A DNA stretch of 64,000 nt, from the NCBI RefSeq assembly GCF_011762125.1, contig NZ_JAASQN010000002.1:894900-958899 (forward strand). The letters are read 5' to 3'. Positions 28,684-37,209 of this stretch are shown piece by piece (within the stretch, counting starts at the first letter, position 1; every line of letters starts with the position of its first letter). This DNA comes from Sphingopyxis panaciterrae (GTDB taxonomy: Bacteria > Pseudomonadota > Alphaproteobacteria > Sphingomonadales > Sphingomonadaceae). Below the pieces are notes generated by a model. It was not told the origin of the DNA. It did no database searches and worked only from the letters and a program-made list of their open reading frames with translations. Made by a program: the position numbers and the translations under genes.

Positions 28684-29299
28684 TTATGGCGGGAATGGCT
28701 CCGGAGGGGCGAGGCACTTAGCGAAAAACCGGAGGACGCCGACGATCATTTGCGTCCCTTTCCGCGCCGAGCATCAAGCTTCGTCAGGGGGCCGGACGGA
28801 CCCCATCAACAAACTGCCAGGGAAATGCCGCGCCGGCGCGCATCACGCGTCCGGCGTAAGGCGCCGGTAAATGTGGCGTTAGCACGAGCGATTCCGTTTC
28901 GGCCGCGCGCTCGACGAACAGGCGGCGGGACGTAGCGGCCTCCTGCCGATGTCCCCGGGGCTGAAACCCTCCACGCGGCTATTGCGCGCTTAAATCCGAG
29001 ATCCGCCAGATCGAGGCTCTGGGCAAGGCAATCTACGATGCGAACCACCGCGTTTTCGCAACATGATGGTCGACACAGGCTGGCAGCAAAATTGCCTGTT
29101 CTCTGTCATGCCGCTTGATAAAGCCACCGATCGTTGCGCCCCCGATAACGTCGTTGCCGTCGATCTGCCTTTCAAACCGGCGTCACACCAGCCGCCGATC
29201 CGTTTTGCCGGACGAGTTAATTGACCATGCGCGAAAGCGCCCAGCGCCGGGACATCCGATCATCACGCCGGGTTTCACAAGGCGCCAGTCCGGGCAAAA
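28684..29299 (-). mobile_element. Gene-free gap with a decayed IS1182-type transposase N-terminus
   Basis: No intact gene lies in these 616 bases. On the minus strand, about 29130 to 28950, two frames joined by a one-base shift read GGFIKRHDREQAILLPACVD (then HHVAK) and AVVRIVDCLAQSLDLADLGF. This is the N-terminal pattern of IS1182-family transposases: 'RDQAxLLP-x-CVDDYV-x-NPVRVID-x-F-x-LDLAxLGF'. The match ends after about 60 codons and no terminal inverted repeats are obvious. It is a relic, not an active element, and marks a past insertion downstream of pntB. Confidence 0.5.
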
Positions 29300-29977
29300 T
29301 CATGCTCGCGAGACCCAGCCCCTGAACGAAAATCCCGCGTAGAACAGAGCGACATCGGAAAAACCGGCCTCACGTAGAACAGCCTCCTCCTCGTCGGTCG
29401 AAAGGAGCGGCAGGAGTTCGGCCATCCTTGCACCCGACATGCGCGCTTGGGCGAAGTCCGCGCCCGATCCGCTCGCGAAGGCCGCCGATCGCCCCAGCCA
29501 TGCAGAAGCGTCAGCGCCGCCGGGAAAGCTGTGATGCGCGACGATGAGCGGCGCGCCCGGCTTCAGGCGCCGACGGATTTCGCGCAATGTGCGCAGCCGC
29601 TCGTCTTTCGCCAGAAAGTGCAGCGTGAGCAGGCAGCAGGCGCCATCGAACGGCCCCGCCGGAGCGGCATCGATAAATCCCTGAATGAGATCGACGCGAG
29701 ACTGGAGCGGTCCCAGTACATCGCACGCAAGATCGATCATCTCGGCCGACGGATCGACGCCGATGAAGCGCCAAGACGGCTGCGCCTCGGCAAACGCTTT
29801 CAGCTCAAGCCCACCGCCGGCGCCGACGACAAGGATGTCGGCTGTCTCGGGCGCGCATTCGGCCAGCAGGATCATCGCCATGCGATGAATATCGGCGAAG
29901 CCCGGCACCCTGCGCGGCGTATCCTCGATATAGCGGGCCACCATTCCCGGGTCCGTGAAAGGCTGCATCCAGTCCAT
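29300..29977 (-). CDS. Class I SAM-dependent methyltransferase
   Basis: 225 residues. The SAM-binding motif I is ADILVVGAGGGLELKAFAE (about 53-71), acidic motif II ends a strand at FIGVDPSAEMIDLA, and GACCLLTLHFLAKDERLRTL represents motif IV and after. This is a Methyltransf_25-like small-molecule methyltransferase of normal length. ATG 29977 overlaps the stop of the upstream reductase gene (TGATG), so the extra upstream codons in the open frame are not coding. It is the last gene of the Rrf2/reductase/methyltransferase operon. The methyl acceptor is unknown. Confidence 0.85.
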   Translation of the reverse strand: MDWMQPFTDPGMVARYIEDTPRRVPGFADIHRMAMILLAECAPETADILVVGAGGGLELKAFAEAQPSWRFIGVDPSAEMIDLACDVLGPLQSRVDLIQGFIDAAPAGPFDGACCLLTLHFLAKDERLRTLREIRRRLKPGAPLIVAHHSFPGGADASAWLGRSAAFASGSGADFAQARMSGARMAELLPLLSTDEEEAVLREAGFSDVALFYAGFSFRGWVSRA

Positions 29978-30870
29978 CAGCCAAACACCAGCGCACGGTG
30001 GACCGACGTTCCCGCCGTTACTCCATCGGCAACCGCCCAACTCACGCTGTGCGGCGCGCGGGCGATGTCGCCTGCAGCGTACAGGCCCGGCACCGTAGTC
30101 ATCTTGTCGGCGTCGGTCCGGATGATGGGACCCATCGGTCCGTCGTCGATCGCGGCGCCGAGCTGCGCGGCGATCGGACTGGCGAGGGAGGATTGCGGCG
30201 CGACGTACAGCGCCGCCAACGGAATTACGCGGCCATCTTCCAGAGCGAGCGCGGACAAGTCGCTCCCGTCTCCGACCAGGCGCTCGACCTTGCCTGACTC
30301 GACCGCCACGCCGTGCTTCGCGAGCAGGTCCGCATCGGTCGGTTCAGGTGTCATCCCATTAAGAAACAGCGTCGTCGGCCCCCATTCGGCGACGAGGCAA
30401 GCCTGATGTGCGGACATGGGCGTGCGGGCGAGCACGCCGAGCGGTCGATTGCTAAATTCGAAGCCGTGACAATAGGGACAATGCAGCACCGTCTTTCCCC
30501 AGCGTTCGTACAAGCCGGGGATCGGCTCAAGACCGTCGCGCAGCCCGAAGGCGAGAACCAGCTTGCGGGATGCAATCTGCTCGCCGGTCGACAGCGAGAC
30601 GAGAAAGCCGTCGCCAGAAACGCGCGCTTCGGTCGCTTCCCCTGTCAGCAGGGTCGCGCCGGGATAGGCGTCGAGTTGCCCGCGCGCCCGGGCAAGGATG
30701 GATTGCGGATTGCTGCCATCGGACCCCAGAAAGCCATGCGAGGCCTCGGCGAAGCGATTGCGCGGCTGCCCCGCGTCGATGACGCAGACGCGGCGCCGCG
30801 CCCGCGCAAGGTAGGTGGCGGCGGCGAGCCCGGCGAAGGCGCCTCCGATGATGATGGCGTCATGCTGCAT
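29977..30870 (-). CDS. Thioredoxin reductase-like NAD(P)/FAD-dependent oxidoreductase
   Basis: 297 residues. The FAD-binding motif is [19 protein letters not shown] at residues 6-24, and [12 protein letters not shown] at about 130-141 gives the CxxC pair. [12 protein letters not shown] lies near the C-terminus. It is a thioredoxin-reductase-like protein of the flavoprotein type often found with Rrf2 or TetR regulators, and probably reduces a small molecule or protein disulfide. ATG 30870 (GGAG upstream) is used; it lies inside the end of the Rrf2 gene, so the two are translationally coupled. Confidence 0.85.
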   Translation of the reverse strand: MQHDAIIIGGAFAGLAAATYLARARRRVCVIDAGQPRNRFAEASHGFLGSDGSNPQSILARARGQLDAYPGATLLTGEATEARVSGDGFLVSLSTGEQIASRKLVLAFGLRDGLEPIPGLYERWGKTVLHCPYCHGFEFSNRPLGVLARTPMSAHQACLVAEWGPTTLFLNGMTPEPTDADLLAKHGVAVESGKVERLVGDGSDLSALALEDGRVIPLAALYVAPQSSLASPIAAQLGAAIDDGPMGPIIRTDADKMTTVPGLYAAGDIARAPHSVSWAVADGVTAGTSVHRALVFG

Positions 30871-31324
30871 GGTCAGTCTCCAGTGCGATTGATCCGCCGC
30901 GTTTGGAAAGTCGCGCATGAAAGTCGGCGCTCAGCATGGCGAGGGAGATTTCGCCGAAGCGCCGAAGAAGAAGCATCTCAGCTTCGTCAAACGTCTGGCC
31001 GAGCGCGGCGTTGACCGCTTGCTCGACAAGGCAGCCCGGCTCATCGGTGCGATTGCCGATGGCCAGCAGTTCGGGTCGGCCTAGCGCTTCATAGATGTCG
31101 CGAAGTGTTACCGCGCTGAGATCGCAGGCGATCGTCCAGCCCCCGCCATGGCCTTTTTCGGACTGGACGTACCCCCGGTCGCGAAGACCCGCCATCAGCC
31201 GACGGATCACCACGGGATTGGTGTTCATCGCGCGCGCCAGCGTATCCGACGTACTCGGACCGGGCTGCTCCGCCATATGCAAAAGGACGTGGAGCACGCC
31301 CGACAATCGGCTATCTCTTCTCAT
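30860..31324 (-). CDS. Rrf2 family transcriptional regulator
   Basis: 154 residues with a winged helix of the Rrf2 type. It starts [20 protein letters not shown], then [20 protein letters not shown] and [20 protein letters not shown], the classic wing. A single Cys occurs at about 68, and one more at about 98 ([14 protein letters not shown]), so the three-Cys cluster of IscR-type Fe-S sensors is not complete. It resembles the NsrR/YwnA-like group that responds to thiol or aldehyde stress, though this is not certain. It begins the operon with the reductase and methyltransferase, which it probably regulates. Confidence 0.85.
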   Translation of the reverse strand: MRRDSRLSGVLHVLLHMAEQPGPSTSDTLARAMNTNPVVIRRLMAGLRDRGYVQSEKGHGGGWTIACDLSAVTLRDIYEALGRPELLAIGNRTDEPGCLVEQAVNAALGQTFDEAEMLLLRRFGEISLAMLSADFHARLSKRGGSIALETDHAA

Positions 31325-31435
31325 GAAACTTCATATGTTGCGAGATGGCTGACTTATCAACCCCTGAGCTAAGAAGTTTTCGCGCAGCCTGATCCGCCAG
31401 TCCCGGCTTGTACCTCCCCGCGGGCCGCACCCGCT

Positions 31436-31965
31436 TCATTCGAAGTTCACGCACCCGCCGGCCACCGTCCCGCCGTCGATGACCAAGTCATGACCATTGA
31501 CGTGAGCTGCGTCCGCGCTGGCAAGAAAAGCCGCCGCTTTGGCGACATCCAGGGCATTCCAGCGACGTGGCGGGGCATCTCAGAGGCCAACTTCGCCGTA
31601 AGCTTCCGCAACTTGCCCTCGGCATGCGCCGGGTCTAGCTGCGACGCCGCCTGAGAGCCGCCGAAGAAGATCGGCGTCGCAATCGCGCCTGGCGCAATCG
31701 AATTGACTGTGACCCCTTGTCGACCAAGCTCGACAGCGGCCAGTCTGGTCGCATGCGCCACGGCCGCCTTGGCGATGTCGTAAAGATATTCGCCCATGTG
31801 CGTGTGCGTGCGCAGACCGGCTACGCTCGTCGTGTTGATGACCCGTCCGAAGCGCTGCGAGCGCAATGCTTTAGGGCCCGCGCCAAGCGCAGGATCGGTC
31901 GCGTACCGTCCACCGCCCCGCCGCCGCGACACGCGCGTGTGCCTTCGTCGATGTTCGGTGGGCAT
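31436..31965 (-). pseudogene. Decayed SDR oxidoreductase (N-terminus lost, frameshift)
   Basis: The frame carries the second half of an SDR: GRVINTTSVAGL, EYLYDIAKAAVAH with the catalytic Tyr-x3-Lys, and LGRQGVTVNSIAPGAIATP. The cofactor-binding N-terminal third (TGxxxGIG) is missing, replaced by unrelated Arg-rich codons. After EMPRHVAGMP a one-base deletion near 31553-31560 shifts the frame. In the other frame the expected tail continues LDVAKAAAFLASADAAHVNG (then HDLVIDGGTVAGGC) to a TGA at 31436. So at least two lesions exist, and the gene is not functional. The 31966-32195 gap holds nothing recognisable. Confidence 0.75.
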
Positions 31966-32195
31966 CGGGCGGGATTCTTTGGTATCCTTTCACCTCCCGC
32001 AGCCTAGTGCAGACGATATGCCAATAGCACGGGAAGAACGCATATATAGCGAGGGCTGATGGGTGCTGGCCGGGACGATCCGTCGCAAGGGGCCGGTATA
32101 TCATCGATACCGGCTCACCGATAACGCTGTCCGATCCCAGCGATACGACGCAGGCGAGCTACAAGCATTGCGATAATGAAGCAATTTGGGCGCGG

Positions 32196-32795
32196 CTATC
32201 GGCGCGCCGGGCTCGATATGGCGATCAATGCCTCGTGCGCTTCCCCAAAATGATCGACCAGCGGCACGGACGGGTCTTGCTTCCACGCCTGCAGGCCATG
32301 TGCGGTAACCGCCATCGCCGTGGCAGCGACAAGGTTCGCGGTGCCCGGCTCGATGTCACGACGTTGAAGCGCTTCGGATATTGCCAGCGTGATTGCGGCG
32401 GCCTTTGCGAGCTGGCGCTCCTGTAGCGCCGGGGTGCGCGAAATTACGGCATGCGCCGGTTCGGCAAATTTCAGATTCTCCTCGAACATGGGCGCGAGCG
32501 ACTGGAAGGCCCATATCACTGCTTCGAGCGCGCCGAGATCCGGCGCGGCCTCCGAAATCTTGACGTCCAGTCTCTCCGCCAGTTCGTTTTCATTGAACAA
32601 GACTTCCCGCTTGTCGGGGAAATGGCGGAAAAAAGTGCGCTCGGTAACCCCTGCCCGTGCGGCAATCTCGGCAGCCGTGGTGACGTCATAGCCCTTCTCG
32701 TAAAACAGCGCGAGCGCCGCCTCCCGCATGCGGCGACGCACATCGCCCCGATCTTTTGGCACAGTCCGACCACTCCTATTGACAGTCACTGACAT
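32196..32795 (-). CDS. TetR/AcrR family regulator of the adjacent oxidoreductase
   Basis: 199 residues with HTH region MREAALALFYEKGYDVTTAA, then EIAARAGVTERTFFRHFPDK (about 23-62). The FFRHFPDKREVLF form is typical of TetR repressors next to dehydrogenase or efflux genes. A C-terminal ligand domain follows. The ATG at 32795 lies inside the palindromic operator 32785-32814, so binding there would block its own start region; a later start (GTG coding V12 or the Met at 24) is possible. Divergent from the oxidoreductase gene, with which it likely forms a self-controlled pair together with the MATE exporter. Confidence 0.87.
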   Translation of the reverse strand: MSVTVNRSGRTVPKDRGDVRRRMREAALALFYEKGYDVTTAAEIAARAGVTERTFFRHFPDKREVLFNENELAERLDVKISEAAPDLGALEAVIWAFQSLAPMFEENLKFAEPAHAVISRTPALQERQLAKAAAITLAISEALQRRDIEPGTANLVAATAMAVTAHGLQAWKQDPSVPLVDHFGEAHEALIAISSPARR

Positions 32796-32814
32796 AAAAC
32801 GATATGTCAGTTAC
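32785..32814. promoter_or_regulatory. Inverted-repeat operator between TetR and oxidoreductase genes
   Basis: GTCACTGACAT (32785-32795) and ATGTCAGTTAC (32804-32814) are inverted copies matching at 10 of 11 positions, with 8 bp between them. The left arm covers the TetR start codon and the right arm is 58 bp before the oxidoreductase start. A typical TetR-type site. Confidence 0.7.
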
Positions 32815-32871
32815 TGACTCTACCATGTTCTACCGTCCATACAAGACGGCAGCTCCACACGAGGTGACCTT

Positions 32872-33849
32872 ATGACCGATGCAAATATGAAATCGATCCG
32901 CTTTCATCAGCATGGCGAACCCGCCGACGTGCTGCGGCTGGAGGATGTAAGTGTTCCGTCGCCAGGTCCTGGGCATGTGGCGGTGCGAGTTCATGCCTGC
33001 GGGCTCAATCCGGCCGACTGGGCGATCTGCCGCGGAATGTCATATCGCGGCCTGCCGTGCGGAATAGGGCTCGATGTCTCCGGCGTCGTAACGGCGGTGG
33101 GTCACGGCGTCGATGATGTCGCTGTGGGTGACGAGGTGTTCGGGCCAGCAAACTTCATGGATTACCCGACCGCCGGCGCGTCGGAGTACGCGATCCTGTC
33201 CCACTGGGACGCGCTCCCCACCGGACTGTCACATGTCGATGCAGCAGCGCTCCCGATGGTGATCGAGACCGCCGCCCGTTACCTCGATTGGACGGGTCTT
33301 CGCGCCGGGCAAACCATTCTCGTCAATGGCGCGGGCACCATGGTCGGGTTCGCTGCAGTCCAGATGGCGATTGCCCGCGGCGCGCGCGTCATCGCGACCG
33401 CGGGCAAGACTTTCGCCGACGTTCTGCGGTCCTTCGGCGCGGTGGTTACGCCGCATGGCGAAGGGGTGATCGAGCGGGTGCGGGCGCTTGTCAGCGAGAC
33501 GCCCGACATCGTCCTCGATGCGGCGCCGGCCAATTTGCGGCCCGACTTCGTCAGCGCACTTCCCGATCTTGTCGAGATCGCGGGTGGAGATCCGAACCAT
33601 GTCATCACCATCGCGGACGCAGAAGGAGCGAAGCGAACGGGCGTGCGAACCGGTGCGGAAAGCATCGCTGCGGAAGGCGGTTTCAAGCTTCGCTGGGACG
33701 CTATCGGAACTTATGGGCAGATGGCCGCCGAGGGATCCTTCTCCATCCCGGTAGCGCAGACATTTGCCCTGGCAGACTGGCGCGAAGCGCTCGGGGTGAG
33801 CTTGGCCGGCGGCGCCCAAGGCAAGCTCATTCTCCTCCCTCGCGGCTGA
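32872..33849 (+). CDS. NADP-dependent zinc-free medium-chain oxidoreductase (quinone reductase-like)
   Basis: 325 residues of the MDR superfamily. The N-terminal catalytic fold (HACGLNPADWAICRGMSYRG) lacks the zinc-ligand Cys/His set of true alcohol dehydrogenases. The cofactor region reads ILVNGAGTMVGFAAVQMAIA with a variant AxGxxxGxxA (about 146-165). GGAQGKLILLP ends the chain. Probable quinone or enone reductase of the QOR/ZTA1 type. GAGGTGACC precedes the ATG. It is controlled by the divergent TetR gene through the operator at 32785-32814, and is followed by a MATE exporter, suggesting a stress or detoxification module. Confidence 0.87.
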   Translation: MTDANMKSIRFHQHGEPADVLRLEDVSVPSPGPGHVAVRVHACGLNPADWAICRGMSYRGLPCGIGLDVSGVVTAVGHGVDDVAVGDEVFGPANFMDYPTAGASEYAILSHWDALPTGLSHVDAAALPMVIETAARYLDWTGLRAGQTILVNGAGTMVGFAAVQMAIARGARVIATAGKTFADVLRSFGAVVTPHGEGVIERVRALVSETPDIVLDAAPANLRPDFVSALPDLVEIAGGDPNHVITIADAEGAKRTGVRTGAESIAAEGGFKLRWDAIGTYGQMAAEGSFSIPVAQTFALADWREALGVSLAGGAQGKLILLPRG

Positions 33850-33904
33850 CAATTACCTCAAAGCTCTTGCCGCGGAGCGCGCCTCATGCGGGTGCGACCG
33901 CGCC

Positions 33905-35368
33905 TTGCGAATAACCGGAAACTCATCGGACCAGACGGGGCGCGTGGTGGCAGCAAAATCTCATAACATGTTGCTCGAAGGACCGATCGGGACCGCGCTG
34001 ATGCGGCTTACTGTCCCTATTGTCGCCGGAAACCTGTTGCAGACGGGATATCAGCTGACGGACGCTTTCTGGGTTGGACGGCTTGGTGCCTCGTCGGTGG
34101 CCGCCGTGACGGTCAGTTTCCCCGTGACTTTTCTCGTCATCGCCCTCGGATCAGGCCTCGCGATGGCAGGGGCGGTATTGATCGCACAATATGCCGGAGC
34201 CGGCCGACAAGACATGGTTGACCATGTCGCCGGCCAGACGATGATGATGGTTCTTCTCACCTTCATCCTGCTCGGCGCCGCTGGATATCTGCTCGCGCCG
34301 CAAATCCTGACGGCTCTTGATGTCGCCGGGGATGTTCGCGCGGGCGCGCTCGATTTCATGCGGGTCTCTTTTGCCGGCATCGCCTTCATATTCTGCTACA
34401 CCATGTTCCAGGCGCTTTTGCGCGGGGTCGGCCAAACCGGGCTACCGCTTCTGATCATGCTCGCCACCGTATTGCTGAACTTCATTCTCGACCCACTCTT
34501 CATCTTCGGATGGGGACCGATACCGGCCAGCGGGGTTGTCGGTGCCGCCATCGCGACGCTGATTACGCAGGCTCTCGCCTCGGTCGTCGGGATCGCCATC
34601 CTTCTCCGGGGGAGACACGGCATTCACCTCAAACTCAGGAATCTGCGCCCCGATATGGCTTATATTCGTAGAGCCTTCCTGCTCGGGTTTCCGGGATCGA
34701 TCGATCTTTCGACACGCGCGCTCGGTCTCATGGCGATGTCGTTTCTGGTTGTACGCTTCGGAACACTACCGACGGCGGCTTATGGCGTGGGCTCGACGAT
34801 CATGCAGATCGTAACCATTCCCGCCGCCGGACTGTCGATGGCACTGACCACTCTCGTCGGCCAGAATCTTGGAGCCGGCAACACCGAACGCGCGGACAAG
34901 ATAGCGCGGCTCGGTATCCTCTACGGCTTCGCGGCGCTCTCGCTATTTGGCATCGTCGCATTCGCAGCTGCCCCGGCGATAATCGCCTTCTTCGTTCCAT
35001 CCGATCGGCAAGTCATCGGCGGCGGCAGCGACTTTCTTCGGATAATGGCACTGACATGGGGCGGGATTGGCGTTCAATATTGTATCGTCGCGGTGCTTCG
35101 CGCTTCGGGACGAATGGGCCACGCGCTCGCCATAGCGCTCGTATCGCAATGGGTGATCCAGTTCCCGCTCGCATATTTCCTGTCAGTCCGGTGGGGCCTG
35201 GGCGCCGTGGGCATCTGGTGGTCTTTCCCCGCCAGCAATGTCGCTACCGCCCTGCTCGCCATCGCATGGTATCGGCGCGGAAGCTGGAAGCATGGTCATC
35301 TTGTCCTTGACCCACATCCGCAGACTGACGCCGCCGCGCCTACCCGGATCCCGGGGCTTCGAGACTGA
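33905..35368 (+). CDS. MATE family multidrug efflux transporter
   Basis: Up to 487 residues with twelve transmembrane helices in two repeats, e.g. LLQTGYQLTDAFWVGRLGAS near the start and GAGNTERADKIARLGILYG after the seventh helix. This is the MatE/NorM-DinF fold, which exports cationic drugs or metabolites using Na+ or H+. The beginning is uncertain: TTG 33905 is the longest, while ATG 33968 (MLLEGPIGTALMRLT) matches where homologues usually begin. It lies about 55-120 bases after the oxidoreductase gene and is probably in the same TetR-controlled unit. Confidence 0.87.
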   Translation: MRITGNSSDQTGRVVAAKSHNMLLEGPIGTALMRLTVPIVAGNLLQTGYQLTDAFWVGRLGASSVAAVTVSFPVTFLVIALGSGLAMAGAVLIAQYAGAGRQDMVDHVAGQTMMMVLLTFILLGAAGYLLAPQILTALDVAGDVRAGALDFMRVSFAGIAFIFCYTMFQALLRGVGQTGLPLLIMLATVLLNFILDPLFIFGWGPIPASGVVGAAIATLITQALASVVGIAILLRGRHGIHLKLRNLRPDMAYIRRAFLLGFPGSIDLSTRALGLMAMSFLVVRFGTLPTAAYGVGSTIMQIVTIPAAGLSMALTTLVGQNLGAGNTERADKIARLGILYGFAALSLFGIVAFAAAPAIIAFFVPSDRQVIGGGSDFLRIMALTWGGIGVQYCIVAVLRASGRMGHALAIALVSQWVIQFPLAYFLSVRWGLGAVGIWWSFPASNVATALLAIAWYRRGSWKHGHLVLDPHPQTDAAAPTRIPGLRD

Positions 35369-35521
35369 GCAGCATGTCAGCGTTCTCAAGACCGAACCGA
35401 CGCGGACCCAGCCTATGATCCGACCTCGTCGCAATATTTCCGGGACGGTGCGCAGAGCAAACTCAAAAGTCTTGCGGTTTCCCCGCATCCCCAGTGCCTC
35501 TGCGTTTTCCAAGAAATCAGC

Positions 35522-35670
35522 CTACCACTGCATCATGGGCCGGCGATGCGCGAGGTAGCGAGCGGAATTATATACGCCCCGCACGCCCTGCGGCTGGTGC
35601 GCCAGCTGCATCTCGATCCAGTCGGGCTCGAACAGGCCGGTTTCGTTCAGCACTGTGGCCTGTTCCCGAT
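35522..35670 (-). pseudogene. C-terminal remnant of a tyrosine integrase
   Basis: The minus-strand frame, ending with TAG at 35522, reads VLNETGLFEPDWIEMQLAHQ and then VYNSARYLAHRRPMMQW. This is the typical last ~45 residues of P4-type phage/island integrases ('LLNExGFxPDxIExQLAH...YNRAxYLExRRxMMQWW'). No start or catalytic core precedes it; the sequence upstream is the end of the aminotransferase. The gap 35369-35521 has nothing else. It shows that an island or phage once inserted here. Same strand as the N-terminal integrase remnant at 61230-61631. Confidence 0.65.
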
Positions 35671-35700
35671 TGTATGAAAGCGCCAAAACGGCAGGCTGTA

Positions 35701-36870
35701 TCAGGTGTTAACTCCCAAATCTTGGCAGCGATTGGCCGTTTTCGTCCGGGCGGCAAACCATGGCGCGATCCGACGGATTGCTTCCTCGACAAGATCGGTC
35801 GAGACGGCAAAGCTGAACCGCATATAACGTGCTCCGTCCACGGGATCGAAGTCGAGCCCCGGTGCGGTGGCAACGCCTGTATCGGCGAGAAGCTGTTTGC
35901 AGAATTCGAGGCTGTTGTCGGTCAGATGCTCGATATTCGCATAGAGGTAGAATGCCCCATCGGGCGGCGCGATCTGGCGGAGGCCCATCTCCGGCAGCGC
36001 GCTCATCATGATCTCGCGATTGCGGGCGTAGACGGCGATGTGCCCCTCGAGTTCATCGGCGCAGTCGAACGCCGCGAGGCCGGCATGCTGCGCAAGCGAT
36101 GGCGGGGTGAGAAACAGATTTCCCATGCGGGCACGAACCGTATCCACCAGGGGTAACGGTGCGATCAGCCAGCCGAGACGCCAGCCAGCCATGCTGAAAT
36201 ATTTGGAGAAGCTGTTGATAATGATGGCGTCGTCGGCGAGTTCGAGGATCGAACCCGTGGCGCTCCCGTAGCTCAGACCATGGTAAATCTCGTCGGAAAC
36301 GATACGGATGCCATGCTTACGGCACACGTCCACAATCGCCGCGAGTTCGTCAGGCGCGATGATTGTACCCGTGGGATTGGCTGGACTCGCCAGAATGATC
36401 CCCGCCGGCGCCGGATCGAGGGCTTCGAGCGCCGCCGCGGTGAGTTGGAAGCGCTCGGTCGGACCGCATCCGATTTCCTGCGCATTGAGGTAGAGGGCCT
36501 TCGCAGTGTTGCGATACGCCACATAGCCGGGGCGGGCGAAGGCCACGCGCTCACCGGGCTCGAAGAGCGAGGAAAGCGCGAGGACCAGCGCGGGTGACGC
36601 GCCGCAGGTCAGGATCACCTGCTCAGGCACGATCGCGACACCGTATTTTTCGAGATAATGGCGGGCGATCCGCTCCTTGAGCGGCGCGCTTTCCCAATAG
36701 CCCATGGCCTCGGAATCGAGCACCTCATGTGCCTTCGCGATGGCAGCCGAGGGCGCACCGGTCGACGGCTGGCCGAATTCCATATGAATGACGGAACGCC
36801 CAGCCGCCGCGAGTTCATGCGCCATCTTGCTGATCGCAATGGCGTGAAACGGTTCAATCTGGGCAACCAT
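35701..36870 (-). CDS. PLP-dependent class I/II aminotransferase
   Basis: 389 residues of fold type I. It has GQPSTGAP near residue 34, LTCGASPALVLALSSLF (about 87), ASPANPTGTI (about 160) with the conserved Asn, VSDEIYHGL with the cofactor Asp and Tyr, and SFSKYFSMAGWRLGWL (about 215) with the Schiff-base Lys. It converts an amino acid to the 2-oxo acid; the subclass is aspartate/aromatic-type I-gamma. Divergent from the TonB receptor gene at 37210. The site TTGTCCACTGAACAA (37058-37072) in the shared gap links it to the peptide-scavenging genes. Confidence 0.9.
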   Translation of the reverse strand: MVAQIEPFHAIAISKMAHELAAAGRSVIHMEFGQPSTGAPSAAIAKAHEVLDSEAMGYWESAPLKERIARHYLEKYGVAIVPEQVILTCGASPALVLALSSLFEPGERVAFARPGYVAYRNTAKALYLNAQEIGCGPTERFQLTAAALEALDPAPAGIILASPANPTGTIIAPDELAAIVDVCRKHGIRIVSDEIYHGLSYGSATGSILELADDAIIINSFSKYFSMAGWRLGWLIAPLPLVDTVRARMGNLFLTPPSLAQHAGLAAFDCADELEGHIAVYARNREIMMSALPEMGLRQIAPPDGAFYLYANIEHLTDNSLEFCKQLLADTGVATAPGLDFDPVDGARYMRFSFAVSTDLVEEAIRRIAPWFAARTKTANRCQDLGVNT

Positions 36871-37057
36871 CGCTTATCCTTCCTATGCCAGGCAGTTCGA
36901 CCGCCTCCGGCGTTCCTGTTTGCACATGCCGACTGCCGGCAACCCGAGCACTGCGTCCAACCCTGTGACGATGCCGGACGCGGCGGCGGCGACGCGCGCC
37001 GCCCGAATGCCGAACGAACATTCGATTGGTGGCGCATGATATATTTCCCGTATATCA

Positions 37058-37072
37058 TTGTCCACTGAACAA
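37058..37072. promoter_or_regulatory. TTGTnC-N3-GnACAA operator (aminotransferase side)
   Basis: TTGTCCACTGAACAA is an inverted repeat with outer arms TTGT and ACAA. It lies in the 339-bp divergent gap, 188 bp from the aminotransferase start. It belongs with the sites at 37156, 43889, 43910, 46107 and 61038. The remaining gap is AT-rich and shows no gene. Confidence 0.55.
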
Positions 37073-37155
37073 ATTTATTCGCAAATTTCGGTTTCTTAGC
37101 CCAAAAAAACGATGAATAATTCCAAAATTCAGCAAAACCTCCTTGCCCAAAATCA

Positions 37156-37170
37156 TTGAACGTCGTACAA
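37156..37170. promoter_or_regulatory. TTGTnC-N3-GnACAA operator before the TonB receptor
   Basis: TTGAACGTCGTACAA differs from the palindromic ideal TTGTACGnCGTACAA at only one arm position. It ends 39 bases before the receptor start at 37210, at a promoter-proximal place similar to that of the site before the hydrolase at 46167. Confidence 0.65.
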
Positions 37171-37209
37171 TAAATAGTACAGAAAATGGATCAGGTGGAG
37201 GATCAGGGA

